The notes beneath the pieces are model-generated. The model saw only the letters and a list, made by a program, of their open reading frames with translations, made no database searches and was not told the origin of the DNA. Shown piece after piece: positions 46,703 to 58,313 of a stretch of DNA of 64,000 bases. The position numbers and the translations under genes are program-made. Source of the DNA: Lycorma delicatula (lineage: Eukaryota > Arthropoda > Insecta > Hemiptera > Fulgoridae); the NCBI RefSeq assembly GCF_047948215.1, contig NC_134456.1, positions 82,166,515 through 82,230,514 of the forward strand. The letters are read 5' to 3'. Every line of letters starts with the position of its first letter. Position 1 is the first letter of the stretch.

Positions 46703-46996
46703 TTCTTTTTCCTGTTTAACCTCCGGTGTTAACGTTTCAAAAAATACTTCAGAGGTTGATTGAGGATGATATGTATGAGAGTGTAAATGAAGTGGTCTTG
46801 TACAGTCTCAGTTCGACCATTCCTGAGATGTGTGGTTAATTGAAACACAACCACCAAAGAACACCGGTATTCACGATCTAGAATTCAAATCTGTATAAAA
46901 TAACTGACTTTACTAGGATTTGAACGCTGGAACTGTCGACTCCCAAATCAGGTGATTTGGGAAGACGCGTTCACCACTAGGCCAACCCGGTGGGTT
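46703..46996 (-). repeat. tRNA-derived SINE family 1, copy 3
   Basis: On the minus strand the head CCGGGTTGGCCTAGTGGTGA (box A) and GCGTTCAAATCC (box B) precede the shared body and the CTAAACAGGAAAAAG tail. It abuts the 5' side of the mariner pseudogene, and may have inserted into that element's terminal region. Confidence 0.88.
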
Positions 46997-47885
46997 ACTG
47001 TAAACAACTGCCACTGTTGCAACAATAAAAAAGTAAGATTTTTCAACAGTAGTAATGTCACACCTCAATAGTGCCAGCTACCGAACTAGTGGTTGTTTGA
47101 AAAACTTGGCAACTTCCGTACAAAACCCCGAATTCTCTGTCTTTTGTCATTTAAATTGTCGAACACCGGCGCGAAGGATTTTTCATAAAAATTGTGTCAT
47201 TTATTCATCCATCTATATAATATACGAGTAGTGAAAGCTGATCGAGATAATTGGATTTTTAAATCTTTTAAAAGATTATTTACTCGGTGTTCGTTATATG
47301 TTAATGAATAATTAATAACATTTCCTGTATGTTGATAATTTGATCATACAGTTTAGGTATTGCTCAAAGAATAAACTACAAAACTGCATTACGAATCGCT
47401 GCATAATACTAAAGTTACCGTATTATTTGTTGGACAGAATCCTTTGGAATACCGGTCGGTTTTTCATTTGAGGATGCTGTTACCGTCATATCAGAACGAT
47501 ACGTTCTAATCATGTAAGAATATTTGCTAACTTAAATAGCAGAAGAATTAGAAATCGATGAAAATATATAGTTTTTAACAGTATGTGCGCCAGGTACACA
47601 GCTAGGTAAGTGATTTTAGGGTTATGTTTTCTGCAGACAGGGCGGCAGTCTACGGGTGCGAGATCGTTGGATCTTATAGCACAAATTTTTTTCTTGTAAG
47701 AGTTATTTAAAAAGTATTCATTCAGTGATTCTTTATTTTTTCTACGAAACCTGAAAAACTTAAAGAAAAAAATCTATCACAATTTTTCCCTAATTATTGT
47801 GTAATATATTACGTCTGATGGAAAAACATAAAACAGTCGACTTCAGAAAGTATGAATCAATATGACGGCCAACTTCAGGACGGTA
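46997..47885. other. Non-coding stretch, unassigned
   Basis: No coding frame or repeat family was recognised. Confidence 0.4.
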
Positions 47886-49190
47886 GGGTTATCAGAATTT
47901 AGAATGTTCAAGATAAAGTTAATACCATTAAGTGTTAATTTGTAGTAAAAGTTATTTTTTAAATCCTTCCTTACTAAACGGCATTTGTATGTTTCTGTGT
48001 GTGCGTCCCCCTTAGCTTAGCACCGACACAATGTGGGCTGAACAACCAGTTCCTAAAATAGGTCTATCTAAATCACTTTGAACTATTCTGAACATATTTT
48101 CATTCCCCTTTTTCTTCACACCGCCAAAATTACAGTTAGTATTATCGGCAGTATAACAAACCAAGTTTTCTTCAAGTTTGTATTTTTTTATACATTGCAA
48201 AAGATACAGAATCAAAATTTGAGCAGTTTCACCTGTCACTTCATCGAAATTTAAAAGTTTAACTTGGAATTCCTTCTTCCAGACTGAAATATCTTACAAC
48301 AATCGAAACAAGTTTTACTTCACTTCTATTTGAACTATCTATCGTTACTGTTACATAATTAATGTTTTTCAAAGAACGCAACACATTATCAAATATAAAT
48401 GGTGAAATAATGTTAACAATAATTGCCTTGGTTTTGGTTCTAGCAGATGAAAATTTTTAGTCATATAACTTTTTAACCATTTTAGATGTGCAGTCTGGTG
48501 TTTTGAAACTGAGTTCGTGTCTAGCAGTGTGGTTTGAAAATGTAGGTTCTTTAGCAACACTGCAGATCACTGTTATTGTTATTCCCAACTTTGGTTTAAA
48601 AAATCTCTTGTTTGCTGAAGCATAGCATTCATAGTACTCCTATGTTGAACTGTTTTTAGGTGGTCTTCAATATCACACTTTCCTTTATGTCCAACAGAAA
48701 ATTCTCCAGTACATAGTGTGCAATAAACACATTCATTGTTACTGCCACTACACAATTTCAAAATTTGTACTCCTGTTGCAGGTTAACATTAAACACACAT
48801 TTTCTTTTGCCCGTTGTTAAACGATGAAACAAAAATGATTAGAGATAAAATGATAAAAAAACGTGTAGACGAGTTACTTCAAACACAACATAAACACATT
48901 GCCCCTGTTATGTTGCCAAATGACTAAGTAAAAGGTTGTGGCGAGACCGGTAGCTAAGCCTACCGACGTTAGGACTAAAAATCGACGTTAGGACTAGCTC
49001 CAAGGTCGGCTGATAGATGCACGGCCTTAAGAGAATGTTTAAAAAACGCGATGTCGTACATGTAGGTCTGAAATTGAAAAAAATCCTCGCCAGTCATAAA
49101 ATTCTCATACTCCGGACATTTTTACAATCCCGCATAACACTAAAAAAAAAAACAGGACGATCCGGGCTAATCCGGGACGTATGGTAAACC
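47886..49190 (-). pseudogene. hAT-superfamily transposon relic
   Basis: The minus strand starts with a zinc-finger-like block near 48720 (CVYCTLCTGEFSVGHKGKCD followed by IEDHLKTVQH). After frame breaks it gives INYVTVTIDSSNRSEVKLVS near 48340. The best block lies at 48239-48012: TGETAQILILYLLQCIKKYK, LVCYTADNTNCNFGG and LGTGCSAHIV. The order Cys/His finger, D..N, GCSAHI..N matches a hAT-like family widespread in insects. The probable termini are TAGGGTTATCA at 47886 and, inverted, TAGGTTTACCATACGTCC near 49190. The dimerisation domain is absent. Confidence 0.65.
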
Positions 49191-49239
49191 TACCCATCAC
49201 GTATAGTATGGGTAAAGGGTAAACATACCCACGTATGGT

Positions 49240-49254
49240 GTGATGAGTGGCCTA
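49240..49254 (+). repeat. Left target-site duplication of SINE copy 4
   Basis: GTGATGAGTGGCCTA, matched by 49560-49574 (GTGATGAGTGACCTA). Confidence 0.8.
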
Positions 49255-49559
49255 CCCACCGGGTTGGTCTAGTGGTGAATGCGTTTTGCCAAATCAGCTG
49301 ATTTAGAAATCGAGAGTTGCAGCGTTCAAGTCGTAGTAAAGATAGTTATTTTTATACGGATTTGAATACAAGATCGTGGATACCGGTGTTCTTTCGTGGT
49401 TGGGTTTCAATTAACCACACATCTCAGAAATGGTCGAACTGAGACTACACAAGGCTAAACTTCACTTACACTCATACATATCATCCTCAATCATCCTCTG
49501 AAGATTACTTCAGGTATTAACCTGACGGTAATTCGCGGTGGCTAAACAGGAAAAAGGAA
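49255..49559 (+). repeat. tRNA-derived SINE family 1, copy 4
   Basis: The head ACCGGGTTGGTCTAGTGGTG has a perfect box A and GCGTTCAAGTCG a near-consensus box B. The body is complete and the tail ends CTAAACAGGAAAAAGGAA. The 15-bp flanking repeats differ at one position. Confidence 0.9.
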
Positions 49560-49574
49560 GTGATGAGTGACCTA
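49560..49574 (+). repeat. Right target-site duplication of SINE copy 4
   Basis: GTGATGAGTGACCTA, one mismatch to 49240-49254. Confidence 0.8.
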
Positions 49575-49798
49575 GAGTGGGGTGCCGCAGAACCCCACTC
49601 TTCAGGCCATTCATTACGCATATGAAAAAATTGGCAAAACTATAACATTTTTAAGATCAGAAACCGCCCTAAAATTATTTTTTACATTTTAGTGCGTTTA
49701 ATTTAAGAGTGGTGTTTAAAATACAATAAGGGTGGTGTTTAAAATTTAATTTAAGAGTGGTGTTTATATATATCGTTACTAATATATATATATATAAA
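49575..49798. other. Short AT-rich spacer with repeated GAGTGGTGTTTA motif
   Basis: Three copies of (A)G(A/G)GTGGTGTTTA with TTTAAAAT-type spacers lie between about 49706 and 49768. Confidence 0.6.
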
Positions 49799-52045
49799 CT
49801 AGCGGACCCGACAGACGTTGTCCTGACGCGGCATTATTCTGTAATAAATGCACACACATAAATATAAGTAACTTAATTAAGTTAAAATTAGCAGAAATGT
49901 GTTCTAAATTTCATTAAAATGACTATTAGTATGATATTATCAGTTTGTGATTGTTATATTATTGTAATGGGTTTATTGATTAATTATGTGTAGTATGGTT
50001 AATATTTATTTTCACTAAATATTGAGATGTCCGATGAAAATTTAATTAAAAAATCGAAACGTAGTAAAATTAATAATTAGTGTAATTAATACATTTTCAT
50101 CCACATTACTATTAATTTTCACTTAACATCATTCTTAAAAAGTACCTCCTACATATTTTTTTTAAATTTAATAATTTTGATGTTTCATAACCATGTAACA
50201 GCTTAATTAATCAATTAATAAAAAAATTAAAGCACTGTAAAAAAGCAACGTAGTAAAAATTTTAGTAGAAATTTTTATCATTTTTTCTCATTCTTTATTT
50301 TAACATCTATTTTACCAAATTTTAGATAATTGTAAATTAAAAATAATTTTAGAAAACTTTTTATAAAATTAATCAGCTAAAACATTATAAAATCAAATTT
50401 TTAAATATACTTTAAACTATATTATAAATAACTTATATTTTAATCTTATAAATGTTATAATTTATTTTACAAACTTAAATTTTTATTTTCAAAGAGCCGT
50501 TTAATACTTCATAAGTTGCATAGAATCAAATGAGAACCGACAATTTAAATTTGTAGGTTAAGTTGATTGTTATTGAATGCACGTGTATACATCATTAAAA
50601 TTCATGAAAAATCATGTAAAATACTCACTTCAATACTGCACCTTACAAATTTGCACAATGTACATTTTTAAATTAAACTTTAAAACGTTATTTCAATAAA
50701 AAATAATATAACATAATATAATATTCTCAATAAGCGCGCAATTCTAGCAGACTCGGCAATACTTCGCTATTGCTAGATCTGAGTATACATACAGATTAAA
50801 TGACAACAATTTAAAGTTTCATAAAACCTTAAAAAACTGAACATTAGCAATTTAACAAAATTTAACCTTTCACTTTATAAAAGTCAGATTGTAAATAAAT
50901 CCAAATGGCAAAACAACAGCACTACCTATCGGATTTAATTCACACCACTCTCTAATCACAGTATTCGGTGGAAAATAATTTTTTAACGAAAAGTGTTGTG
51001 GCTGCAAAATCATTACAATTAATACTGAACATTAAGAAACTTACAAAACATTACGGAACCTTATAAAATTTCACCTTTAACTTTATAAAATTCAGAATGT
51101 AAATAAATCCAATTGTCAGAACAACACTACCTTCGGATTTAATTCAAACTATTCTCTAAATACGAATTTTAATGTAAGAACAACATTAAGCTACGACGCA
51201 AGTAACTGATATGCGAAAAAGCAAAAAAAAAAAAAAATTCCTAGAATCCGATCGCAGCACCAACTACCGGGTTTGACTGATAAATCAAATATTAAAAAAA
51301 AAACTTCTAAAACGCGATCGCAGCTCTGCCTACCGGACCCAATTGTGAACCTTAACCATCCCAAGATCAACAACACATAAATAAATTTAAAAAAACATTT
51401 TCACTTCAATACTGTACCTTACAAATTTGCACAATGTATATTTTTTAATTACACTTTAAAACGTTATTTCAATAAATAATAATATAATATTTCTCAATAC
51501 GCGCACAATTGTAAACGCGATCGCAGTGCTGCCTACTTGTTACTTAATCAGTTGTGATTTTGTGTACATTGGCAACGGCCATACGTCTCTTTGTGATTGG
51601 TCGTTGTGTTTGACAGCGGCCATCTTACATTGATCTGATTGGTTTTCCTTTGTTTACATTTCCATCTGATTTATTAGCCTCTATTTTTTAAAAAAACTGT
51701 TTTCTTGCGATTTTTTGTAACGCAATAACACAAAATTACGAAATATTTCTCTCAATTTGATCGCAGCACCAACTATCGGGACAAACTAAAATTAAAATAG
51801 AATATTATTGAATATTCGATACTGCGATGATAGTGCAGTCTGCCGGATCCAATATAAAACATTCCAAAATCAACAACTACTTATAAATAAAAAATTAATT
51901 AAAAAAACATTTTCCAGTGGACCAAATTGTGAATCTAAATCATTCTCGAATCCCCTTGAACACACACAAAATTTCATAAAAATCAGTCCAACCGTTTAGG
52001 AGGAGTTCACTTTCATACACACGCACATAAGAAATATATATATAT
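49799..52045 (-). mobile_element. Non-autonomous Helitron, minus orientation
   Basis: On the minus strand the 3' terminus reads AACGTCTGTCGGGTCCGCTAG and is followed by T, the Helitron pattern (CTAG end, insertion between A and T). A weak hairpin (CAG...CTG) precedes it. The other end (51960-52030) read on the minus strand contains GTGAACTCCTCCTAAACGGT and TTGGACTGATTTTTATGAAA, which resembles 5' regions of insect Helitrons. No Rep/helicase coding is present. Internally there are direct duplications of about 120-145 bp (50620-50745 with 51400-51512; 50815-50960 with 51025-51165). Confidence 0.6.
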
Positions 52046-52153
52046 AAAAATTAATATTTGTCTGTCTGTATGTGTCTTATGCCGTTCATCCGATTGCGAT
52101 GAAACTTTGGTAAGTTGTTGTGCGCACGCCCGTGAAGGTTTCTGAATTAGTTT

Positions 52154-52545
52154 GGACCCGCTAGGTGGCGCTGTGGTCGATATATTTTGAAAAATTGTAT
52201 TTATGGTCCGATTTGGCTCATATTCAGAATAAATGTTACTTACATGGAAAGAAATATCTCTGCAAAAAATGGACCCGCTAGATGGCGCCGGTGTCGAGAT
52301 ATTTGGAAAAATTATATTTATGGCTCGATTTACCTCATATTAAGACTATATATTAGATACGTAAAAGGAAATATTTTTACATAAAATGGACCCGCTACGT
52401 GGCGCTGGAGTTGAGATATTTGAAAAAATGTATTTATGGCTCGATTTACCTCATATTAAGACTATATATTAGTTATGCGAAAAGAGAAATTTTTGCAAAA
52501 ACTATACCCGCTAGGTGGCGCCGGTGTCGAGATATTTAAGAAACA
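52154..52545 (+). repeat. About 117-bp tandem repeats (about 3.3 units) inside the Helitron
   Basis: Unit starts at 52154, 52271, 52388 and 52504 each carry ACCCGCTA(G/C)(G/A)TGGCGC followed by GAGATATTT(G)AA-type and TTTATGG(C/T)(C/T)CGATTT blocks. Spacing is 117, 117 and 116 bp. Confidence 0.9.
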
Positions 52546-52895
52546 AAGAAAGAAATATACAAACAGACTTTCTTCTTCTATAGATATAAAAGGCAATGTT
52601 CGTACGTGTGTCCACTATAGACTAAAATACTACTACACCGATTTACGCTACTGGTCCGATATTAAAGGAAAGAGGGGGAAGGGGAAAAAGAAAAAAAGAA
52701 CTGGGAAATAAGGAAAAAGAGAAGAAAGGAAAAGGGAAATAAGGGAAAAGGCAAAAAGAGAAAAAATTTGAAAGGGAAATAGGGAAAAAGAGATAAAGTG
52801 AGAGGTTAAATTTTATGAAGTTCCGTAATGTTAAACTTTTTAATGCTTTACCAAACTTTCAATTTTATTCATTTAATATAGATATACTGAAATTA

Positions 52896-52926
52896 AGCAA
52901 TAGTGAACCATTGCTGGGTCTGCTAG
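52896..52926 (+). other. Helitron 3' hairpin and CTAG terminus
   Basis: Stem 52896-52901/52910-52915 with an 8-nt loop, then GGGTCTG and CTAG at 52923-52926. In Helitrons this hairpin acts as the stop signal for rolling-circle transposition. Confidence 0.7.
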
Positions 52927-54170
52927 TATATATAGATATAAATCTTTAAAAATATAAATATCTTCGTCATAATTCTATTTTTCATATAAAAAGTTTTATG
53001 TAGTGCTTCTAACGCGTGTTTGCTATTACTTACTTAAAGAACTTGAAGAGAACGAAGCATTGTGTAGAATCATGTAATGCTTTTGCATCATGTAATCTTT
53101 CCGTAATTTTCCACGTCCGGTTGGAAACAGGTTTGAAGAATATAGTTTAAAATTGGCATTGCAGCGGTTCGTTTATCGCTAGCGAAACAAAACATATGCA
53201 CTGTTATGTCATTTGTACCGCTTAGTTATTAAATCTTAGTACTATTTTAATTTAATTAATTTTTTTGTACTAGTTTTCATAATTAATTAGATTAAAATTA
53301 TTTATTATTTTTTTTAAAACGTATTTATAATTTTTATAATATTAAATGAATATTTTATAATATATAAATAATTCAAATATTACTTTTACTGTCTAAATTA
53401 GTGCGTTATTGAATCTGATCTTATATTTGTGATTGAAATGTGAAGATAATAATAATTACTTTTAAATTAGTTTTACATTATTTTTTACGGCGTACTTGCC
53501 ATCGTTTACAATGTCATTTTCACGGTACACATATCACAGGGAAATAGGGACACACAAATTAGTTTAAATGATGTGATTGTTTTTTATCGTAACGAATCAA
53601 CATGTTTTACATTTATTTTTCTTTTGAATGTTATTACTTAACCTGTATTAATATTTTTGCTCTAAGAGTGTAAAATATATGTCGATATAGGTATGATCCA
53701 TTCATTTCAAAATATGTACCAGTAAGTAATAACCTATATTTGAAAAATCTTATCTGATCGATATATCCTTTTTTATGTACTTGTCTGATTAAAAATCTTT
53801 AATAAAAAATTTTTATTTTAATACATATTGTGTCTGTTACCGTTAGGATATAACTCATTAATTAACGGTTAGAAAGGACAGACAAATTAGCCTTTGGTTA
53901 TTTTAAATTTATACTTTATTATTTACAGTACAATTATTTTAATAATATTTTATGGTCAGCAGTTTGGTAACCTGATTTAAATTGTCGCTGATGAACTGTT
54001 ATAGATATAACACGTATATAGTGCTGCAAGGCTCAGATTCAGATTGAAAAATTATATGTAGTAATTTTTAATTCAATTTTTGTATCCATTTTATTTACAG
54101 ACCGTTCAACTTAAAAGAAGCCCCATCACTTAGTCTATTAATAATAGTTTATTGGCAAACACTTACATAA
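52927..54170. other. AT-rich non-coding stretch
   Basis: No gene or element recognised. Confidence 0.4.
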
Positions 54171-54174
54171 TAAT

Positions 54175-55040
54175 TTATAGAAGGTGTTGAAAATTATATC
54201 CATCCACTTCTTCGCGATTGTTGACCGTGTTCCTAGCCACTCTTGTTAGCTGTATTCCGTCTATGTCCTGTATGACATCGGTAATTTTTGTCTTCAGTTC
54301 TTGCAGGATGTGTGGATGCTTCTATAAACGATTTGTTTAAGAACCCCCACAGAAATAAATTTGAATTAGTCAAAGATCAGAGGGAATCTTGGTGACCACA
54401 ATCCTTTAGAAATGATTCTTCCACCGAAGAAAATCCTGTAACATCTCCATAACGGAAGAAGCTGTACGGCAAGTGGCGTTTTCCTGTTGCAACCAACAGT
54501 TACGCTCATCCTGTTGCAGTAAGGCTATGAACTGTTGGATAATTTGTTGGTAGACACTAGCATTCAAAATCGTTTCAAAAAATCTGATGTGGACACCATA
54601 TGACTTTCTTGTACGTCTTCTTCTTTTTCCTGTTTAGCCTCCGGTAATTACCGTTCAGGTATTATTTCAGAGGATGATATATATGAGTAAAAATGAAATG
54701 TATAGTCTTGTACAGTCTCAGTTCGACCATTCCTGAGGTGTGTGGTTAATTTAAACCCAACCACCACCAAAGAACACCGGTATCCACGATCTAGTATTCA
54801 AATCCACATATAAATAACTGATTTAACTAGAACTTGAATGCTGGACTTCTAAATCAGCTGGGAAGACGCGTTCACCACTAGACCAACCCGATCGGTTTTC
54901 CTTGTACGCCTATTAAATTACACATACACATTTTTTGCTGCACTTTATTTAAACTTATTTCATTTAAAAGTGAGATACGATCCTGTAATTGTTTAATAAA
55001 GTGGATAGTTACACAATTGTATTTTGGTGGACACTATATT
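54175..55040 (-). pseudogene. Tc1/mariner-superfamily (DDE_3 type) transposase relic, C-terminal half, split by a SINE
   Basis: Minus-strand peptide between 54600 and 54180: FFETILNASVYQQIIQQFIA, LLQQDERNCWLQQENATCRT (equivalent of QQD-GAT-HTA, with the second catalytic Asp replaced by Glu), then HILQELKTKITDVIQDIDG, RVARNTVNNREEVDGYN and FQHLL with a stop. The C-terminus resembles the intact transposase at 58314-59345 (KVARNAVKRIEAC...GHFQHLL), so they are relatives. The N-terminal part is not found. A SINE (54617-54896) interrupts the locus next to this fragment; the right-hand limit is uncertain. Confidence 0.65.
54617..54896 (-). repeat. tRNA-derived SINE family 1, copy 5
   Basis: The minus-strand head GATCGGGTTGGTCTAGTGGT has box A. 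The segment between A and B has a short deletion, and the rest of the body and the CTAAACAGGAAAAAG tail are shared. Flanks CTTGTACGTCT and CTTGTACGCCT are probable target repeats, and they coincide with a terminus of MITE family A, so the SINE seems to have landed in a MITE end. Confidence 0.85.
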
Positions 55041-55179
55041 GCATCACATTTTTTTGTGGTGTCCGTATCAGCATTTTATATTAGTTTATGTATTAATTTT
55101 GTTTTACGTCGATCAAGTACTTATGTGATGTAAGTGAGAACGTGTAGGATCCGTAATCATGGACAAATCGGTTGGAATC

Positions 55180-55620
55180 CGACTTCATATACATGTATTT
55201 TTTCATTTTCTTTTTTTAAAAATTTAAATATGTTGATTTATTAATAATTATTAACCTCTGTAAAAAGTTTTGAATTAAAATGAAAAGTACATAAAATTTT
55301 ATTTCACTAATAATTTCATATTTTTTTATTTTTTATTATTGAATTATTATTTATTGTAAAAGTTGTTTTACAATTAGAGGTTAACAATTATTAAGAAATC
55401 AATATATTAAAATTTAAAAAAAAAATTAAAAAATATAGGTTTATGAAGTCGGATTTCAACCGATGTGCTTTCCTTTTGTAAGACCCAAATTTTTCATTAA
55501 TTACTTTTATTTGGCTATAACTCTTGAACCAATGAAAATAAGTACCACTTACAACATGTCGTTGAAAAAGTCATAATAAGGACTTATTACTGTAGTTAAG
55601 AAAAAATAACTTCTTGTTCT
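55180..55620 (-). mobile_element. MITE family A, partial copy (inverted)
   Basis: Contains GAAGTCGGATTTCAACCGAT, ATTTGGCTATAACTCTTGAA and CCAATGAAAATAAGTACCAC. These are reverse complements of blocks in the copy at 55807-56360 and correspond to the copy at 33986-34629. Neither terminus is clear. Confidence 0.6.
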
Positions 55621-55806
55621 AAATGGTTTTTTAAAATAAGATAATTCATTCCAATCGACAAGAATTATTTATTTAGCTGTTAGGCAAATTCGTTAAATTT
55701 TATTCAACTGAAAAGAAAATAGAGAAAGAATATTTTTCATTAACAATTTTATTAATTCATTTATTTTTAAAATAATTTTTTTAATTATAATATTTTTCCT
55801 TTATTT

Positions 55807-57493
55807 TTACTTCCTTGTTCGAACTAAAATAAAATATTGTGGTCGTGAAAAATTATGGTTTTCAGATTTCAACGGAAATATCCATTTTGACCATCCTTAG
55901 ATGCATTTTGACTAGTTTCGACGTGACGTATGTATGTACGTACGTATATATTTCGCATAACTCAAAAACGATTAACCGTAGTAAGTTAAAATTTTGGATT
56001 TAGGACTGTAATACCTAGTTGAGCACCTCCTCTTTTGATTGCAATCGACTGGACCAAAAGTGTCCAAAAAGCCCAAAATCCCCCAAAAAATGGATTTTGG
56101 ACATTTCTTAACTGCAGTAATAAGCTGTCATCGAGAGCTTTTAAACGATATATCATAACCGGTACTTATTTTCATTGGTTCCATAGCCAAATAAAATTTT
56201 AATTATTGAAATATAGGATCCTTGAACGGGAAGGCACATCAGTTCAAATCCGACTTCATGTTTTTTTTTTTTTTAACTTTTTTATTTTACTTAAATATAT
56301 TGATTTATTAATAATTATTAACCTCTGTAAAAACAAATTTACAGTAAATAATAAAAAACAATTTTTTTTGTCTTGTCGTTTGACTGGTTTGATGTAGCTG
56401 TCCAAGATTCCCTATCTAGTGTTAATCGTTTCATTTCGGTATACTCCCTACGTCCTACATCCCTAACAATTTGATTTACATATTCCAAACGATGCCTGTC
56501 TGCACAATTTTTTCCTTCTACCTGTCCCTGCGACTATTCCAGGATGCCTTAATTTGTGGCTTATAAGTCAGTCTCTTCTTTTAACTATATTTTTCCAATC
56601 TTCATCGATTTGCCGCAGCACCTCTTCATTTGTTACTTTATCCGCCCATCTGATTTTTAATATTCTCCTACAGCACCGCATTTCAAATGCTTCTAATCTT
56701 TTCTTCTCAGGTACTCCGATCGTCGAAGTTTCACTTCCATACAAATCTACGTTCCAAAAATATACTTTCAAAAATGTTTTCCTGACGTTTAAATTAATTT
56801 TTGATGTGTATAAATTATATTTCTGACTGAAATCTCGTTTCGCTTGTGCTATTCGGCATTTTATATCGCTCCTGCTTCGTCCATCTTTAGTAATTCTATT
56901 CCCCAAATAACCATATTCTTCTACCTCTATAATCCTTTCTCTTCCTATTTTTATATTCTGTGGTCCATCTTCATTATTTCTGCTACATTTCATTACTTTC
57001 GTTCTGTTCTTATTTATTTTCGTGCGGTAGTTTTTGCATAGGACTTCATCCATGCCATTCATTGTTTTTTATCATCAGCAAATCGTAGAATCTTTATCTT
57101 TTCACCTTGTACTGTTACTCCGGATCCAAATTGTTTTTAACATCATTAACTGCTAGTTCTATGTAAAGATTAAAAAGTAACGGGAATATCCTTGTTGGAC
57201 TCCTTTTTTTATTACTTCCTTTTTTCTTATGTTCTTCAATTATTACTGTTGGTGTTTGGTTCCTGTAAATTTTAGCAATTTTTCTTTTATCTCTGTATTT
57301 GAACCCTAATTTTTTTTAAATGCTGAACATTTTATTCAAGTCAACATTATCGAATGCCTTTTCTAGGTCTATAAATGTCAATTATAATTAAACAATAAAA
57401 AAAAAGACAAAACATCAGAAATTATTAATGAAATAAAATTTTATGTACTTTTAAAAATGTGTATATGTAATTTAATAGGAGTACAAGGAAGTC
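55807..57493 (+). mobile_element. MITE family A, copy split by a nested LINE fragment
   Basis: The left end TTACTTCCTTGTTCGAA and right end GTACAAGGAAGTCA (about 57480-57493) are inverted repeats. Left part 55807-56360 and right part 57385-57493 align to consecutive parts of the copy at 33986-34629 (for example AAATTATTAATGAAATAAA near 57420 and the matching stretch near 34550). The LINE piece at 56370-57385 is therefore a later insertion. Confidence 0.7.
56370..57385 (-). pseudogene. LINE reverse-transcriptase fragment nested in a MITE
   Basis: The minus strand begins with LTFIDLEKAFDNVDLNKMFS near 57370, the palm motif with the first catalytic Asp. After breaks, FPLLFNLYIELAVNDV follows near 57170, and LRFADD near 57080, the catalytic Asp pair, although the frame shifts there. 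The open part 57062-56568 (164 codons) carries NYRTKINKNRTKVMKCSRN, VEEYGYLGNRITKDGRSRSD, VDLYGSETSTIGVPEKKR and LEAFEMRCCRRILKIRWADK. These are the thumb and connection blocks of a widespread insect endonuclease-reverse transcriptase family. The endonuclease is missing. The fragment at 34775-36010 belongs to the same family. Confidence 0.8.
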
Positions 57494-58124
57494 AAGTGAT
57501 GTGGTTCCACATCAGATTTTTTTATTTTAAAATTGCTTACAAACTCATTTATAAATTACTGAATTTTTTTCATGCCATCTCATGTTTATAATTATCATTT
57601 TGCTGTTTTTCACCGTAGTGCAGTAAAAAATAAAAAATAAAGTTTAATAGAAATAGTTTGATTTCGGCTTTTTATTTGTGTTACAGCTGAATCTACAGAT
57701 TTTACTTCTTGAATATATTAATTTGTTTTATATCTTGCCTCAAGTAAAACTTAATTTACTTTTAAAACGTAAATACATTTTCTATAAAGAAAGTAAGTAA
57801 TGATATTTGGTTGTTAATTTATCTATTTTAATACAAGTATTGCGTACTTCATATTTATTGACTCACATTTTCTTGTCAAAAAAAATTTTTTTTAAGGGGA
57901 ATTTTAAATGTATAAGCATATAAAAAATTTCTCTGTAAAATATAATGGTTCAATATATAATAATTCGTGATAAAGTTCTTGGTCATGTTTTAAATTATTA
58001 AAACTCATTATTATTGTTAGAGGTTAATAATTTAATTAAGATGACATCTGACAATATTTTATAAGTAAATTAGTCCAATTAATGTTTGTAGATTGTAACT
58101 AAGACTAAGTTCATGCCATAAATA
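57494..58124. other. AT-rich spacer
   Basis: No feature recognised; it ends in the TA target dinucleotide (58123-58124) of the next transposon. Confidence 0.45.
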
Positions 58125-58152
58125 CAGGGTGTCCCATATAAAACGCAACCCA
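58125..58152 (+). repeat. Left terminal inverted repeat of the intact transposon
   Basis: Starts CAGGGTGTCCCATATAAAAC; pairs with 59432-59459 at 27 of 28 positions. Confidence 0.95.
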
Positions 58153-58313
58153 TCAATCACTCAGCCTTGAAATTTCAAAAGTCAAGCTTACTCCACTACT
58201 CGTTACTGAAATGGACTCGTCCAAAAACATCTGAACATCGCGGCGACGCAGTAGAACACTACCGATAGTAACAACAATGCAATCATAAAGTTCAATCTAT
58301 TGCTAGAGACAAG

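Larger units (their letters stand above)
52035..52926 (+). mobile_element. Non-autonomous Helitron, plus orientation, head to head with the previous one
   Basis: It starts in a TATATATAAAAATTAATATTTG stretch typical of insect Helitron 5' ends (followed by CATCCGATTGCGATGAAAC). It ends with a 6-bp-stem hairpin (AGCAAT-8 nt-ATTGCT, 52896-52915), then GGGTCTGCTAG, followed by T. The internal part is an array of about 117-bp repeats. No replicase gene is encoded. The exact 5' base is ambiguous because the TA run is shared with the neighbouring Helitron. Confidence 0.7.

Noticed and set aside
52154..52545. CRISPR array
   Set aside because: The 117-bp units are contiguous with no unique spacers, in a eukaryotic Helitron context.
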